This document shows, in pieces, positions 18,181 through 26,125 of a stretch of DNA of 64,000 nucleotides. This stretch comes from Sphingobacterium phlebotomi (lineage in GTDB: Bacteria > Bacteroidota > Bacteroidia > Sphingobacteriales > Sphingobacteriaceae). Within the stretch, counting starts at the first letter, position 1. Each line of letters starts with the position of its first letter. The DNA is taken from assembly GCF_008180195.1 (NCBI RefSeq), contig NZ_VTAV01000001.1:930001-994000 (forward strand), written 5' to 3'. The position numbers and the translations under genes were made by a program. The notes under the pieces are model-generated. The model made no database searches. It was not told the DNA's origin and saw only the letters and a list, made by a program, of their open reading frames with translations.

Positions 18181-18877
18181 GCAACGTATACTATTGGTAG
18201 AAGACGAGGAGCACTTGTTGGAAGCCATCAAATTAAATTTGGAATTAGAGGGCTATCGCGTAACGACAGCTACAGATGGAAAGAAAGCTTTGAAAATATT
18301 TAAGGAAGAGCGCTTCAATCTAATTGTTTTGGATGTGATGATTCCCGAAATCGATGGCTTTCAGGTTGCCGAAACCATCCGTTTACAGAACACGGAGGTA
18401 CCTATTATGTTCTTAACGGCTAAGAACAGTAGCGAAGATCGCATCACTGGCTTAAAAAAAGGCGCGGATGATTATTTAGTGAAACCTTTCAATCTGGAAG
18501 AGCTTATTCTTCGTGTGGGCAATCTAATCCGCAGAGGACTTAAATCAGACGATCTAAAAGAATTTAACTCGTATACTATCGGTGATAAAACGATTTATTT
18601 CAACTCATACGAACTTCATCATGCAGACGGAACAGTAACTTCGTTGACGAAAAAAGAAACGATGCTGTTGAAACTGTTGATTGAACGGAAAAATGACGCC
18701 GTTTCTCGGGAACAGATATTAGAAACGGTGTGGAATTATGACGTCTATCCATCGACGCGTACGATAGATAATTTTATTTTGACGTTCCGTAAATATTTTG
18801 AACCCGACCAAAAACATCCCGTGTATTTTCATTCAATCCGTGGGGTCGGATATAAGTTTACGGATACACCAACATAG
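18170..18877 (+). CDS. OmpR-family response regulator
   Basis: 235 residues from MQTKQRILLVEDEEH. The receiver domain (about 6-120) has the acidic pocket VEDEEH, the phosphorylated Asp55 in VLDVMIPEIDG, Thr in MFLTAKN and Lys in YLVKPFNLEEL. The winged-helix DNA-binding domain covers about 140-233 (LTKKETMLLKLLIERKND, YPSTRTIDNFI, IRGVGYKF). It overlaps the kinase gene, so they are a translationally coupled pair. ATG 18161 would add three residues. Confidence 0.93.
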   Translation: MQTKQRILLVEDEEHLLEAIKLNLELEGYRVTTATDGKKALKIFKEERFNLIVLDVMIPEIDGFQVAETIRLQNTEVPIMFLTAKNSSEDRITGLKKGADDYLVKPFNLEELILRVGNLIRRGLKSDDLKEFNSYTIGDKTIYFNSYELHHADGTVTSLTKKETMLLKLLIERKNDAVSREQILETVWNYDVYPSTRTIDNFILTFRKYFEPDQKHPVYFHSIRGVGYKFTDTPT

Positions 18878-18884
18878 CATATAA

Positions 18885-19400
18885 ATGAACACACGATCAA
18901 GGATGATTGTCATTGGTATCGCGGTGACATTTCTTCTTTATGCAATTTTCGAGAAGCACTATAATTTCATTGTTTATATTTTAGGGCTGATCGGTTACTT
19001 TATATGGAGCCATTACCGGGAAGGTACTGTTTTCTTAGCCACGCAAGCATTTCACAAGCAAGACTATGAGAAAACAAAAGCGTTGTTAGCGGAAATTAAG
19101 GATCCTGACAAGCTACGGAAGAAACGCCGGAATTATTATGAATTTATGATGGGAAATATCGCTCTCAAAGAAGAGCGGATTGACGAGGCCGAATATCACT
19201 TTCAATTAGCATCCCGCTTACCTTGGAAGCGCGATGCAGAAAAAGGCTTTGTGTTTATTAATCTAGCAAATATCAACTTGCGCAAACGCAATTACGACCG
19301 CGTTCCCGTCTATATCGAGCTCGCATCTAAGCTGAAACTTACGGAACGCCAGAAAGCGATTATAGAAAAAATAGAAAAAGAACTAAATAAACAAACCTAG
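18885..19400 (+). CDS. Membrane-anchored TPR-like protein
   Basis: 171 residues. Two hydrophobic segments at the N terminus (about 7-22 and 27-42) form a hairpin anchor. About 55-170 is helical with TPR-like pairs (TQAFHKQDYEKTKALLAEI, MGNIALKEERIDEAEYHFQLA, NLANINLRKRNYDRVPVYIELA). It starts 7 bases after the response regulator, and its stop TAG overlaps the GTG start of hemE. Function unknown; its position suggests a part in the kinase pathway or in assembling the heme enzymes. Confidence 0.75.
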   Translation: MNTRSRMIVIGIAVTFLLYAIFEKHYNFIVYILGLIGYFIWSHYREGTVFLATQAFHKQDYEKTKALLAEIKDPDKLRKKRRNYYEFMMGNIALKEERIDEAEYHFQLASRLPWKRDAEKGFVFINLANINLRKRNYDRVPVYIELASKLKLTERQKAIIEKIEKELNKQT

Positions 19401-20434
19401 TGAACAAAACTTTACAGAACGATTTATTGATTAGAGCTGCATTATCGCAGTCGACGGAGAGACCTCCTGTTTGGATGATGCGTCAAGCTGGACGTTTTAT
19501 GCCCGAGTATTGGGAAATAAAGAATAAATACAGCTTTTTGGAAATGTGCAAAACACCGGAAATTGCGGCGGATGTGACCATGTTGCCCGTTGATCTGTTG
19601 GATATAGACGCGGCAATCCTATTTTCCGATATTCTCGTAACAGCAGAGGCAATGGGAGGAGAATTGTCGTTCGAACAAGGTGTAGGACCTCGATTCAGTA
19701 ATCCCGTGCGTACACAAACTGATGTGGATAGACTGGAAGTAGATTGTGTAGGTAAGTTACAGTATGTCGCGGATGCTATCCGTGTGGTACAGGAGCGTTT
19801 GGCGGGACGAATCCCCTTGATCGGTTTTGCGGGTGCACCGTTCACGATATTGAGTTACCTCGTGGAAGGAGGATCGTCTAAAGATTTTAAACGAACCAAG
19901 TTGTTACTCAATAACGAACCGGCTTTAGCGCACCAGCTTTTGCAAAAAATTGCCGATGTAACGATAAATTATCTGAATATGCAAATCGAAGCGGGTGTGA
20001 ATGCAGTACAATTATTTGATAGTTGGGCTTTAGCGTTATCCTGGAACGATTATCGTGATTTCTCACATTATTATAACAAATATATTCTCGCCAATATTAA
20101 ACGCTCTGTTCCCGTGATTTCTTTCTGCAAAGGTTCTTCGGTATTTGCACCGATGATGGCGGAGGCAAACCCGGACGTGATATCCATCGATTGGAATGCT
20201 GACTTAAAGAACGTGAAGCAAATGCTTCCGGAGGGAATTGCAGTACAGGGGAATTTAGATCCTTTTGTATTGTATGCGGATAAGCATGTCATTAAGGATA
20301 AAATTCTGCAATTGTTTGAGCGTATGCGTGGTGAGAAAGGATTTATCTTTAATTTGGGACATGGTATTATGCCGGACATTCCTTTTGATAACGTGAAGTA
20401 TGCTATCGACGTAGTGAAGGAGTTCCGTTATTAA
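19400..20434 (+). CDS. hemE: Uroporphyrinogen decarboxylase
   Basis: Removes four acetate carboxyls from uroporphyrinogen III to give coproporphyrinogen III. 344 residues with the N-terminal signature PPVWMMRQAGRFMPEYW (substrate-binding Arg), DAAILFSDILV, GFAGAPFTILSYLVEG, VQLFDSWA, and the late NLGHGIMPD. The start is GTG 19400, sharing a base with the previous gene's stop (TAGTG), which means tight coupling. Next in the operon is hemJ, another heme enzyme. Confidence 0.95.
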   Translation: MNKTLQNDLLIRAALSQSTERPPVWMMRQAGRFMPEYWEIKNKYSFLEMCKTPEIAADVTMLPVDLLDIDAAILFSDILVTAEAMGGELSFEQGVGPRFSNPVRTQTDVDRLEVDCVGKLQYVADAIRVVQERLAGRIPLIGFAGAPFTILSYLVEGGSSKDFKRTKLLLNNEPALAHQLLQKIADVTINYLNMQIEAGVNAVQLFDSWALALSWNDYRDFSHYYNKYILANIKRSVPVISFCKGSSVFAPMMAEANPDVISIDWNADLKNVKQMLPEGIAVQGNLDPFVLYADKHVIKDKILQLFERMRGEKGFIFNLGHGIMPDIPFDNVKYAIDVVKEFRY

Positions 20435-20455
20435 AAACGAACAACGAACAAACAC

Positions 20456-20995
20456 ATGATATACCTCTACGCAAAAGCGCTGCATATTATCTTTATGGTC
20501 TGCTGGATGGCGGGGTTGTTCTACATGCCTCGTTTGTTCATCTATCATACAGAAGCAAAGCAGAAATCGGATATAGAATATCAGGTGTTGCATGAACAAT
20601 TCGCGATTATGGAACGGAGGCTCTGGTGGATGATTACTACACCGGCGATGTGTATCACAGTTGCTTCTGCATTGACGATGCTTTATCTATCACCTGGTTT
20701 GGTAAGTCAGGGATGGATGCATGTGAAACTCACGTTTGTTGCAGCTTTGCTGGTTTATCATTTTAAGAGCCAGCATATTATGAAGCAATTGGCAATAGGT
20801 AAATCGACATGGACTTCCTCCCAATTGCGCCTATGGAACGAAGTATCCACCATTATTCTTTTCGCCATTGTTTTTTTAGTTATCTTTAGGTCAACCATCG
20901 ATTGGATTTATGGTGTGTTAGGTCTGTTAGGTCTTGCTGTGTTGTTAATGATTTTAATTAAGCTGTATAGACGGTATCGAAAATCGAATAAATGA
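20456..20995 (+). CDS. hemJ: Protoporphyrinogen IX oxidase, HemJ type
   Basis: A 179-residue membrane protein with four or five helices. The opening KALHIIFMVCWMAGLFYMPR matches the HemJ/CopD-like signature; the His of ALHIIF and a later basic residue pair are the conserved heme or porphyrin contacts of the family. HemJ oxidises protoporphyrinogen IX to protoporphyrin IX. Placement 21 bases after hemE supports this over a copper-resistance role. The stop overlaps the next start by 4 bases (ATGA). Confidence 0.87.
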   Translation: MIYLYAKALHIIFMVCWMAGLFYMPRLFIYHTEAKQKSDIEYQVLHEQFAIMERRLWWMITTPAMCITVASALTMLYLSPGLVSQGWMHVKLTFVAALLVYHFKSQHIMKQLAIGKSTWTSSQLRLWNEVSTIILFAIVFLVIFRSTIDWIYGVLGLLGLAVLLMILIKLYRRYRKSNK

Positions 20996-21492
20996 AGAAT
21001 ATATTTTTATTACTAATCCTATCTGTAGTTATTCTGCAAGGAAAAGCACAAGATCACGCATGGGCATTTGGTTTCTATGGTGATGTGCAATTGGAGTCTC
21101 CGGGTTATCAAGGAGCTTTTGGTATTCAAGGGAAGTATGATTTTGCGACACACTCAGCAGTACAAGCACAGGTATATGGTCGAAATGGATATGTGGCAGT
21201 CGGCGGAGACTACATACTGTCTTTATTAGATAGGACGAAAAGTAATTTTAACGTTTTTCTTGGAGGCGGAATAAGCCAGGATTTTTATCGTTATCAAGAA
21301 CTTTCTGAAGAGCAGGCTTGGCCGGAAAAGCGTGAGAATTTTACGATGGTCAACGGACAGGTTGGTGCTAGTTATTATTTTCCGACTGTGAATTTATCGT
21401 TGTATACCGGATATAAATTGAAATACAATTTTGAGTGGGAAGAAATTGATCCTAATTATCTCATGTTGGGTGTGCGTTACCATTTATGGTAA
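20992..21492 (+). CDS. Small secreted outer membrane beta-barrel protein
   Basis: 166 residues. Signal peptide about 1-19 (IFLLLILSVVILQGKAQ). The rest alternates polar and aromatic residues as short strands (AFGIQGKYDF, VYGRNGYVAVGGDYIL, VNGQVGASYYF, LSLYTGYKLKYNF) and ends in a terminal aromatic-type strand MLGVRYHLW, as expected for an eight- to ten-strand barrel. It is translationally coupled to hemJ and closes the operon. It might be an uptake or stress pore tied to the kinase, but that is speculation. Confidence 0.75.
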   Translation: MKNIFLLLILSVVILQGKAQDHAWAFGFYGDVQLESPGYQGAFGIQGKYDFATHSAVQAQVYGRNGYVAVGGDYILSLLDRTKSNFNVFLGGGISQDFYRYQELSEEQAWPEKRENFTMVNGQVGASYYFPTVNLSLYTGYKLKYNFEWEEIDPNYLMLGVRYHLW

Positions 21493-21527
21493 AACGTCTA
21501 GTACCATTTCGGACTAGACGTTTTTTT
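21491..21527 (+). terminator. Terminator of the kinase-heme operon
   Basis: ACGTCTAGT / ACTAGACGT arms with an inner CC/GG pair and one bulge, followed by seven T residues. It begins at the stop codon of the small barrel gene. It is nearly symmetric and could also stop transcription from the convergent phosphoesterase gene. Confidence 0.88.
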
Positions 21528-21550
21528 GTAAAAGGGAGAGGAAAGATTTC

Positions 21551-23116
21551 TTATTTAACTATTCTTAATTCTTTCGACTGAACATGTGTTTTACCAAACA
21601 TATCCGTAGCCCGAACTTGTACCGTGTGATTTCCTGCAGGCAATTTTTGTAATTTGGCTTGCCAAAGGTGAGCGGATGGGACCGCATTGGAAGGACGGCG
21701 ACCTTCAACCAATTTGTCAGCGTTATCAAACTTTAACACTTCATAGAGATAACTGGGATCTTCTGTCGTCACCTGTTCCATTTTTTGCCATTTTTTTCCG
21801 TCAAGGCTGTATTCTACTATATCGTCTGCCTTACCCATAAAAAAATTGGTATATAGCGTATACCGTCTCAACTCTTTCTGTTTCAGCTCTGCAGGATAAA
21901 TAATTTTCAATTGGTAATCTTCCGGCTGACCGGCTACTTTGTAGTCAAATGTATAGGTGTTGCCACTTATATTCAAGATGGCGTAGCCTTTGGGTGTCCC
22001 GTCGCGCATCGTTGATGTAGGCACACCTTGTTCATTTTTCAATCCGGAGTACCAATCGCCGGAAGTAGTACCCACATTATATTCATGATGCGGTTTATCT
22101 TGTTTCCAACCGTCCGTTTTTGAATAAAAATTTTGTTGCTGGAAATGTGTGTGTGCAGAGAGAGAAAGCGTGTTGGGATAATCAGCCAATAAATCAAACA
22201 GACGTTGCCTGTCTTCGTCTCTGAAAACATCGGAGTTTTTGTGTAACAACGGAATATGAAATGCCAGAACAATAAGCTTGTCTTTCGGAACAAATTTCAA
22301 ATCGTTCTCTACAAAATCCAATTGATCTTTCCGAAATCCGCCTAAATACCCCTTTCCTGTACGGGGGTTGGGATAGATGATATTGTCTAAGATGATAAAG
22401 TGTGCGTCGCCGTAGTTAAAAGAGAAGTTGTTTGGTCCAAAGTTCTTTTCATATGTTTCATCGGAGAAGATATCTTCCTTGACATCGTAGTTCATATCGT
22501 GGTTGCCCATAACATTGAACCAAGGTAATCCTATTTTTCCTATAGCATTTTTGTAAGCATCGTGTAAGCTTAGGTTGTCACCTACTAAATCTCCTAAACT
22601 AAGGCCAAAGGCATATTTTTCCTTATTGGTAATTTCTTGCACAATCCCTTTATGAAAATAATCTATTTCATCGGTAGTATAAGCTTGTGGATCACCAAAT
22701 ACCAAGGCACGGAAGTCCTTTTGCTCGTTGGTATCCTTTAGCAAACCAAAATTTAAAGATTTAGGAAGTTTACCTGTGGGGGTGCTGCCTTGATATTTTA
22801 ATTCGGGGGACCCTTGAGGTTTGTGAATATAATAGAATTGCGGTATGTTATTTTCATCCAATGGGAACTGGTATCCATTTGGTTTTATAACAAAGAAAAT
22901 ACTGTTATCCCGAACGGGGAGCTCGTATTCTCCTGACCCGTTGGTAAAGACAACGTCAATGCCATTACTGACAGCCACTTGAGCCAGTCCTTTTTCTTTT
23001 GATTCCTTTTTACCATTAAGATTGGCATCTTCGTAAATTATTCCTTTTACTATCTCTTGCCCGTAAGCCATGTTTAAAAAAAGTAGCCCGGTAACTAACG
23101 TAAGTTTTAAAATCAT
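21551..23116 (-). CDS. Secreted calcineurin-like metallophosphoesterase
   Basis: 521 residues from MILKLTLVTGLLFLNMAYG, a clear signal peptide; the frame continues 18 codons upstream (to 23170), but that head is lysine-rich and unlikely. Domains: an N-terminal SdrD B-like sandwich (about 20-120, EDANLNGKKESKEKG), a calcineurin-like phosphoesterase (about 135-370) with metal ligands in FGDPQAY, SLGDLVGDN, VMGNHDMNYD and AFHIPLLH plus SAHTHFQ, and a C-terminal beta domain. Acts in the periplasm or outside on an unknown phosphoester. Preceded upstream by the DUF72 terminator, so it is a separate unit. Confidence 0.85.
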   Translation of the reverse strand: MILKLTLVTGLLFLNMAYGQEIVKGIIYEDANLNGKKESKEKGLAQVAVSNGIDVVFTNGSGEYELPVRDNSIFFVIKPNGYQFPLDENNIPQFYYIHKPQGSPELKYQGSTPTGKLPKSLNFGLLKDTNEQKDFRALVFGDPQAYTTDEIDYFHKGIVQEITNKEKYAFGLSLGDLVGDNLSLHDAYKNAIGKIGLPWFNVMGNHDMNYDVKEDIFSDETYEKNFGPNNFSFNYGDAHFIILDNIIYPNPRTGKGYLGGFRKDQLDFVENDLKFVPKDKLIVLAFHIPLLHKNSDVFRDEDRQRLFDLLADYPNTLSLSAHTHFQQQNFYSKTDGWKQDKPHHEYNVGTTSGDWYSGLKNEQGVPTSTMRDGTPKGYAILNISGNTYTFDYKVAGQPEDYQLKIIYPAELKQKELRRYTLYTNFFMGKADDIVEYSLDGKKWQKMEQVTTEDPSYLYEVLKFDNADKLVEGRRPSNAVPSAHLWQAKLQKLPAGNHTVQVRATDMFGKTHVQSKELRIVK

Positions 23117-23286
23117 GTTTTTGATTATTATCTTTTTCTTTTTACAAAAGTCACACCCTAAGATTAACATATCATACGGATAATTTTAAGAATATATTAA
23201 TTAAAATGATATAGAGATCTTCCCTGTTAACTTGAAGTAAGACGGCGTTTATGTCGAGCCTGTAAAGTTATAAAACGCATAGAAGC

Positions 23287-23325
23287 AAAATAAAAGGTGA
23301 ATTTTTTTAATTCACCTTTTATTTT
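23287..23325 (-). terminator. Terminator overlapping the 3' end of the DUF72 gene
   Basis: 17-bp perfect arms built around GGTGAATT/AATTCACC with a 5-base loop; on the minus strand the stem runs into TTTTATTTT. The DUF72 stop codon (23312-23314) lies inside the stem. Confidence 0.8.
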
Positions 23326-24046
23326 TAGAAATTTCCTTTAGTTGCACGGCATTGATGATAGCAGCTGTCGATGCCGTATTATTGAAATAGATATAAATTT
23401 CCTTAAATCCAACTGTATCTACTTCATGATAGAGGGTTTCAACCTCGTCTTTGGTATATTCCGAATAAAATAATTCAGGGTTGCCGTGCATACGTACGTA
23501 GCCTATCGACGTAGTTTGTTGGATTGACGTAGGTAATTTAGGGTAATTTACGTTGCAGAAAGTAATGTTATTTTCATGAAGTATTTTGATTACGTCTTGC
23601 CGCCACCAGCTTTTATGCCTGAATTCAACAACATTTTTAAAGTCAGCGTTCATCGCGCGTAATACAGATTTCAATCTATCCTCATTATAGCTGAAGCTTG
23701 GTGGTAATTGCCAGAGAATGCATGCTAATTTGTTTTTAAGCCCCTCCTGGCTTACCCGATAAAACTCCTCTATTTCCTCATCGCACTGTTCTAGTCTCCT
23801 AATATGGGTGATTATTCTGGGAACCTTAAGGCTAAATTTAAAATCGACAGGAACTTTATCATGCCATGCCAATAAATTTTGTACTGTCGGGAACTTATAA
23901 AATGAGCCATTAAACTCATAGGTATTAAAGTGTTTGGAATAGTAATTAAACCACTCTTTTTTTGGTAAGTCATCCGGATAAAACAAGGTTTTCCAAGATT
24001 GTGTGGCGTAACTTGAACATCCTATATATAGTTTGTTTTTTTTCAC
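23312..24046 (-). CDS. DUF72 (YecE-like) protein
   Basis: 244 residues of the TIM-barrel DUF72 family. Recognised from YIGCSSYATQSWKTLFYP, FNTYEFNGSFYKFP, FKFSLKVPRIITH, WQLPPSFSYN, VVEFRHKSWW, YVRMHGNPELFYS and the terminal YIYFNNT. The family is widespread and its biochemical role is not settled. It lies 8 bases after the NlpC/P60 peptidase gene, so the two are probably cotranscribed. The last codons form part of a terminator stem. Confidence 0.9.
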   Translation of the reverse strand: MKKNKLYIGCSSYATQSWKTLFYPDDLPKKEWFNYYSKHFNTYEFNGSFYKFPTVQNLLAWHDKVPVDFKFSLKVPRIITHIRRLEQCDEEIEEFYRVSQEGLKNKLACILWQLPPSFSYNEDRLKSVLRAMNADFKNVVEFRHKSWWRQDVIKILHENNITFCNVNYPKLPTSIQQTTSIGYVRMHGNPELFYSEYTKDEVETLYHEVDTVGFKEIYIYFNNTASTAAIINAVQLKEISKNKR

Positions 24047-24054
24047 GACAGTTT

Positions 24055-24567
24055 TTATTCTATAACACGGATCACCTTCATGAACCGCTTTTTATAGCTC
24101 CCTTGCAACAGTGTTTCTGTAACCGCATAAGCTCTACCAGAACTGGCATGGATAAAACGTAATCCTTCTCCGTTATTGTTTGACATTACAATACCAACAT
24201 GCCCGATTATCCTTTTTGTCGGGTTGGTACCTGTAAACAAAATAATATCGCCTGCTTTGGCGTCTGATAATGAAATGTTCTTCCCAGCCTCACCAATGGC
24301 GGAAGAGCTTCGTGGCAACGTTACGCCATACTGTTTGAAAACATAATGGACAAAGCCGGAACAGTCAAACCCATGAGATGGGCTTGCTGCACCATATTTA
24401 TATTTGACTCCTAATAGTTTCTTGGCAAAAGAAATAAGCTTTTGTTCAAACTGGTCATCAACCTTATCATCTATATCGGACTTCGTGGAAGAGCCAGCCT
24501 TCGAAATGGCTGTGATCAGAAAAAATACCATGAGGCAGGTTTTTCCCAAGTGGTATGCTGCATTCAT
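24055..24567 (-). CDS. Secreted NlpC/P60 (C40) cell wall peptidase
   Basis: 170 residues from MNAAYHLGKT with a signal peptide (LMVFFLITAISKAG). The C40 domain covers about 55-170: catalytic Cys in GFDCSGFVHYVFKQYG, His in RIIGHVGIVM and the third residue in FIHASSG. These enzymes cut gamma-D-glutamyl-diaminopimelate links in peptidoglycan. The frame opens earlier (24648), but the -7 octamer TATCTTTG at 24573-24580 on this strand lies downstream of that, which fixes the start at 24567. Possible two-gene operon with DUF72. Confidence 0.88.
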   Translation of the reverse strand: MNAAYHLGKTCLMVFFLITAISKAGSSTKSDIDDKVDDQFEQKLISFAKKLLGVKYKYGAASPSHGFDCSGFVHYVFKQYGVTLPRSSSAIGEAGKNISLSDAKAGDIILFTGTNPTKRIIGHVGIVMSNNNGEGLRFIHASSGRAYAVTETLLQGSYKKRFMKVIRVIE

Positions 24568-24572
24568 ATTTT

Positions 24573-24580
24573 CAAAGATA
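24573..24580 (-). promoter_or_regulatory. -7 element abutting the NlpC/P60 gene
   Basis: TATCTTTG on the minus strand ends 5 bases before ATG 24567. No clear -33 element was found. It decides the start codon of the downstream gene. Nothing else was recognised between 24581 and 24753. Confidence 0.5.
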
Positions 24581-24753
24581 CAGAAAATATAATAACCCTC
24601 ATATGTTGCATTTCCCCTCCAAAAAACTTTTAAGCCACAAGCAGTCACTTATAATCATTAAAGCCTCCGTTATCCCCTTGAAGCTTTCCTATGCCGTAAA
24701 ACTGGTCTATATAGAATTAATAATTTGTAAATATTGATTTAATTCCGGTTGAT

Positions 24754-24761
24754 TATATTTG
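24754..24761 (+). promoter_or_regulatory. -7 element before the broken alcohol dehydrogenase
   Basis: TATATTTG matches TAnnTTTG, 21 bases before ATG 24783, with an ATTG 17 bases upstream. It suggests the pseudogene still has a promoter. Confidence 0.45.
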
Positions 24762-24782
24762 TCCGGCTAAAAATAAGCTGAC

Positions 24783-25203
24783 ATGAAAGCTGCAATCTAC
24801 ACACGTTATGGCGGCCCGGAAGTGGTGAGCCTTGCGGAGATCCCAGTACCTGTTCCAAAGGGCCATGAGGTGCTGGTCCGAGTTCATGTCAGTACGGTAA
24901 ACCGAACGGATTGTGGATTCAGAAGTGCCCAGTACTTTATTTCCCGGTTGTTCAGCGGACTGTTTAACCCTAGGAACAAGATCCTAGGCTGTGAATTTTC
25001 AGGTGTGATCGAGGCGGTTGGAAGCGATGTCACGAACTTTAAGGTTGGCAGTAGGATTTTCGGTTATGATGATGACTGTCGTGGAGGCTTATCGTTATGT
25101 CGAAACGGAGCAGAAAACAGGGAATGTGATTCTAAACGTTTTGGAGTGTACAAGTACTGCGAAAAGTGTAACGCGGAAAAGGAAGAAACCGGGAAGAATC
25201 TGA
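24783..25203 (+). pseudogene. Alcohol dehydrogenase/quinone oxidoreductase (MDR) with internal deletion
   Basis: The first 98 codons are a good medium-chain dehydrogenase N terminus (MKAAIYTRYGGPEVV, GHEVLVRVHVSTVNRTDCGFR, ILGCEFSGVIEAVGSDV, VGSRIFGYDDD). From about 25077 the similarity stops in this frame. The next frame, read from 25078, gives VVEAYRYVETEQKTGNVIL, which looks like the extreme C terminus of the same family (EAYRYVETGxKxGNVV type). The whole Rossmann NAD(P)-binding middle, roughly 200 residues, is missing, and the join is out of frame. A full enzyme is over 300 residues; this cannot be active. A short weak hairpin (25238-25266) follows. Confidence 0.82.
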
Positions 25204-25286
25204 TGAGGCTCCCCAAGGAGTGTCGAACCTCGAGAATAAATAAGCTGTTTTGTATAGGGCTTATTTTCAGTAAATTATAAGGAATG

Positions 25287-25330
25287 AAAAAAGAGGCATA
25301 CCAGAATTAGGACTGGATCTTGCCTCTTTC
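25287..25330 (-). terminator. Terminator of the tRNA gene
   Basis: On the minus strand GAAAGAGGCA pairs with TGCCTCTTTTTTC, with an inner CCAG/CTGG stem; the 3' arm runs into a T6 stretch. It lies 10 bases beyond the tRNA 3' end. Confidence 0.85.
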
Positions 25331-25340
25331 GCAACTTAAG

Positions 25341-25414
25341 TAGCGGGGAGCAGGATCGAACTGCCGACCTCAGGGTTATGAATCCTGCGCTCTAACCATC
25401 TGAGCTACCCCGCC
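25341..25414 (-). tRNA. tRNA-Met (anticodon CAT)
   Basis: A 74-nt cloverleaf on the minus strand: acceptor GGCGGGG/CCCCGCT (one G-U at 1-72), D arm GCTC-AGATGGTTA-GAGC, anticodon loop TTCATAA in stem CAGGA/CCCTG, variable AGGTC, T arm GGCAG-TTCGATC-CTGCT, discriminator A, no encoded CCA. The 31-39 pair is A-C, a mismatch closing the anticodon loop. The paired 1-72 position argues against the initiator form. A CAT anticodon could also be the lysidine-modified Ile isoacceptor; elongator Met is preferred. Confidence 0.92.
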
Positions 25415-25426
25415 TTTTTTGTGATG

Positions 25427-25456
25427 CAAATATAGCAATAAGTAGTCATTTCCAAA
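25427..25456 (-). promoter_or_regulatory. Promoter of the tRNA gene
   Basis: On the minus strand TTTG (25456-25453), 18 bases, then TATATTTG (25434-25427), 12 bases before the tRNA 5' end. It matches the Bacteroidota -33/-7 consensus. Confidence 0.8.
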
Positions 25457-25603
25457 GGTAAAAAATAATTTTCATGGCTTTTTTTTCTTTCCATTTCACA
25501 ACTTTCTCATTTTTAATTCAATAAAAATAAGGCGTGATTAGTAATGAGAAATGTGCTGATGCGTAGTTTTGCGGACAACGGAAAATTAATTATGTCTTTC
25601 TGT

Positions 25604-25633
25604 TTTGAATCACAAAATAAAATTGTATACTTA
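25604..25633 (+). promoter_or_regulatory. Possible promoter of the START-like gene
   Basis: TTTG (25604-25607), 18 bases, TATACTTA (25626-25633), two bases off the -7 consensus. Bases 25457-25603 hold nothing else that I recognise. Confidence 0.35.
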
Positions 25634-25680
25634 CGGACAGACAAAATAGCTTGGTTTTATAATTAACCAAAACAAACTAT

Positions 25681-26058
25681 ATGGAAAAGAAAGTAGAAAT
25701 TCACTTAGAGTATATTATAAATTCATCCCCAAGGATCTTGTTCCCATTTGTTCACGAGCCGAATGCATTGGCACAATGGTTTGCCGATGATGTCAATTAT
25801 AAAGAAGGTATCTATGAATTTATATGGGACGATGAAGTAAATCACGCTAAGTTGGTGTCTGTAAAGGAGAACAAAAGTGTACGATTCAAGTGGCTCGAGG
25901 ACGAACCCTATTATTTTGAAATAGAGATTATCCAAGATGAGCTTACCAACGATGTGGCACTTGCCATAACTGATTTTGTAAAGCCTGATAATTTGGAAGA
26001 TAGAAAGCAAATATGGAACAATTCTGTCGGCTATCTGCAAAGTGTTATAGGCGCATAG
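25681..26058 (+). CDS. START-like domain protein (AHSA1/SRPBCC superfamily)
   Basis: 125 residues forming one SRPBCC/START-like fold: INSSPRILFPFVHEPNALAQWFADDV at the start (helix-grip entrance, read in parts), the central strands YEFIWDDEVNHAKLVSVKENKSVRFKW (read in parts) and a terminal helix RKQIWNNSVGYLQSVIG. The Bacteroidota START-like family binds small hydrophobic ligands or acts as a cochaperone-like fold; no specific role is established. It is 67 bases upstream of the LptF/LptG-type permease, which has its own -7 element. Confidence 0.8.
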   Translation: MEKKVEIHLEYIINSSPRILFPFVHEPNALAQWFADDVNYKEGIYEFIWDDEVNHAKLVSVKENKSVRFKWLEDEPYYFEIEIIQDELTNDVALAITDFVKPDNLEDRKQIWNNSVGYLQSVIGA

Positions 26059-26085
26059 GCGAAGCTTACTTACCAAAAAAAGTAG

Positions 26086-26093
26086 TATCTTTG
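26086..26093 (+). promoter_or_regulatory. -7 element of the LptF/LptG gene
   Basis: TATCTTTG, 32 bases before ATG 26126. No TTTG lies at the expected -33 distance. Confidence 0.5.
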
Positions 26094-26125
26094 TATCCGT
26101 ATAGCGATGCGCGATAAGAGGTGAT

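Noticed and set aside
25076..25280. Cysteine-rich tail of the 165-residue open frame as a zinc-binding domain
   Set aside because: It is the out-of-frame reading of a deletion junction; the true family tail is in the neighbouring frame.
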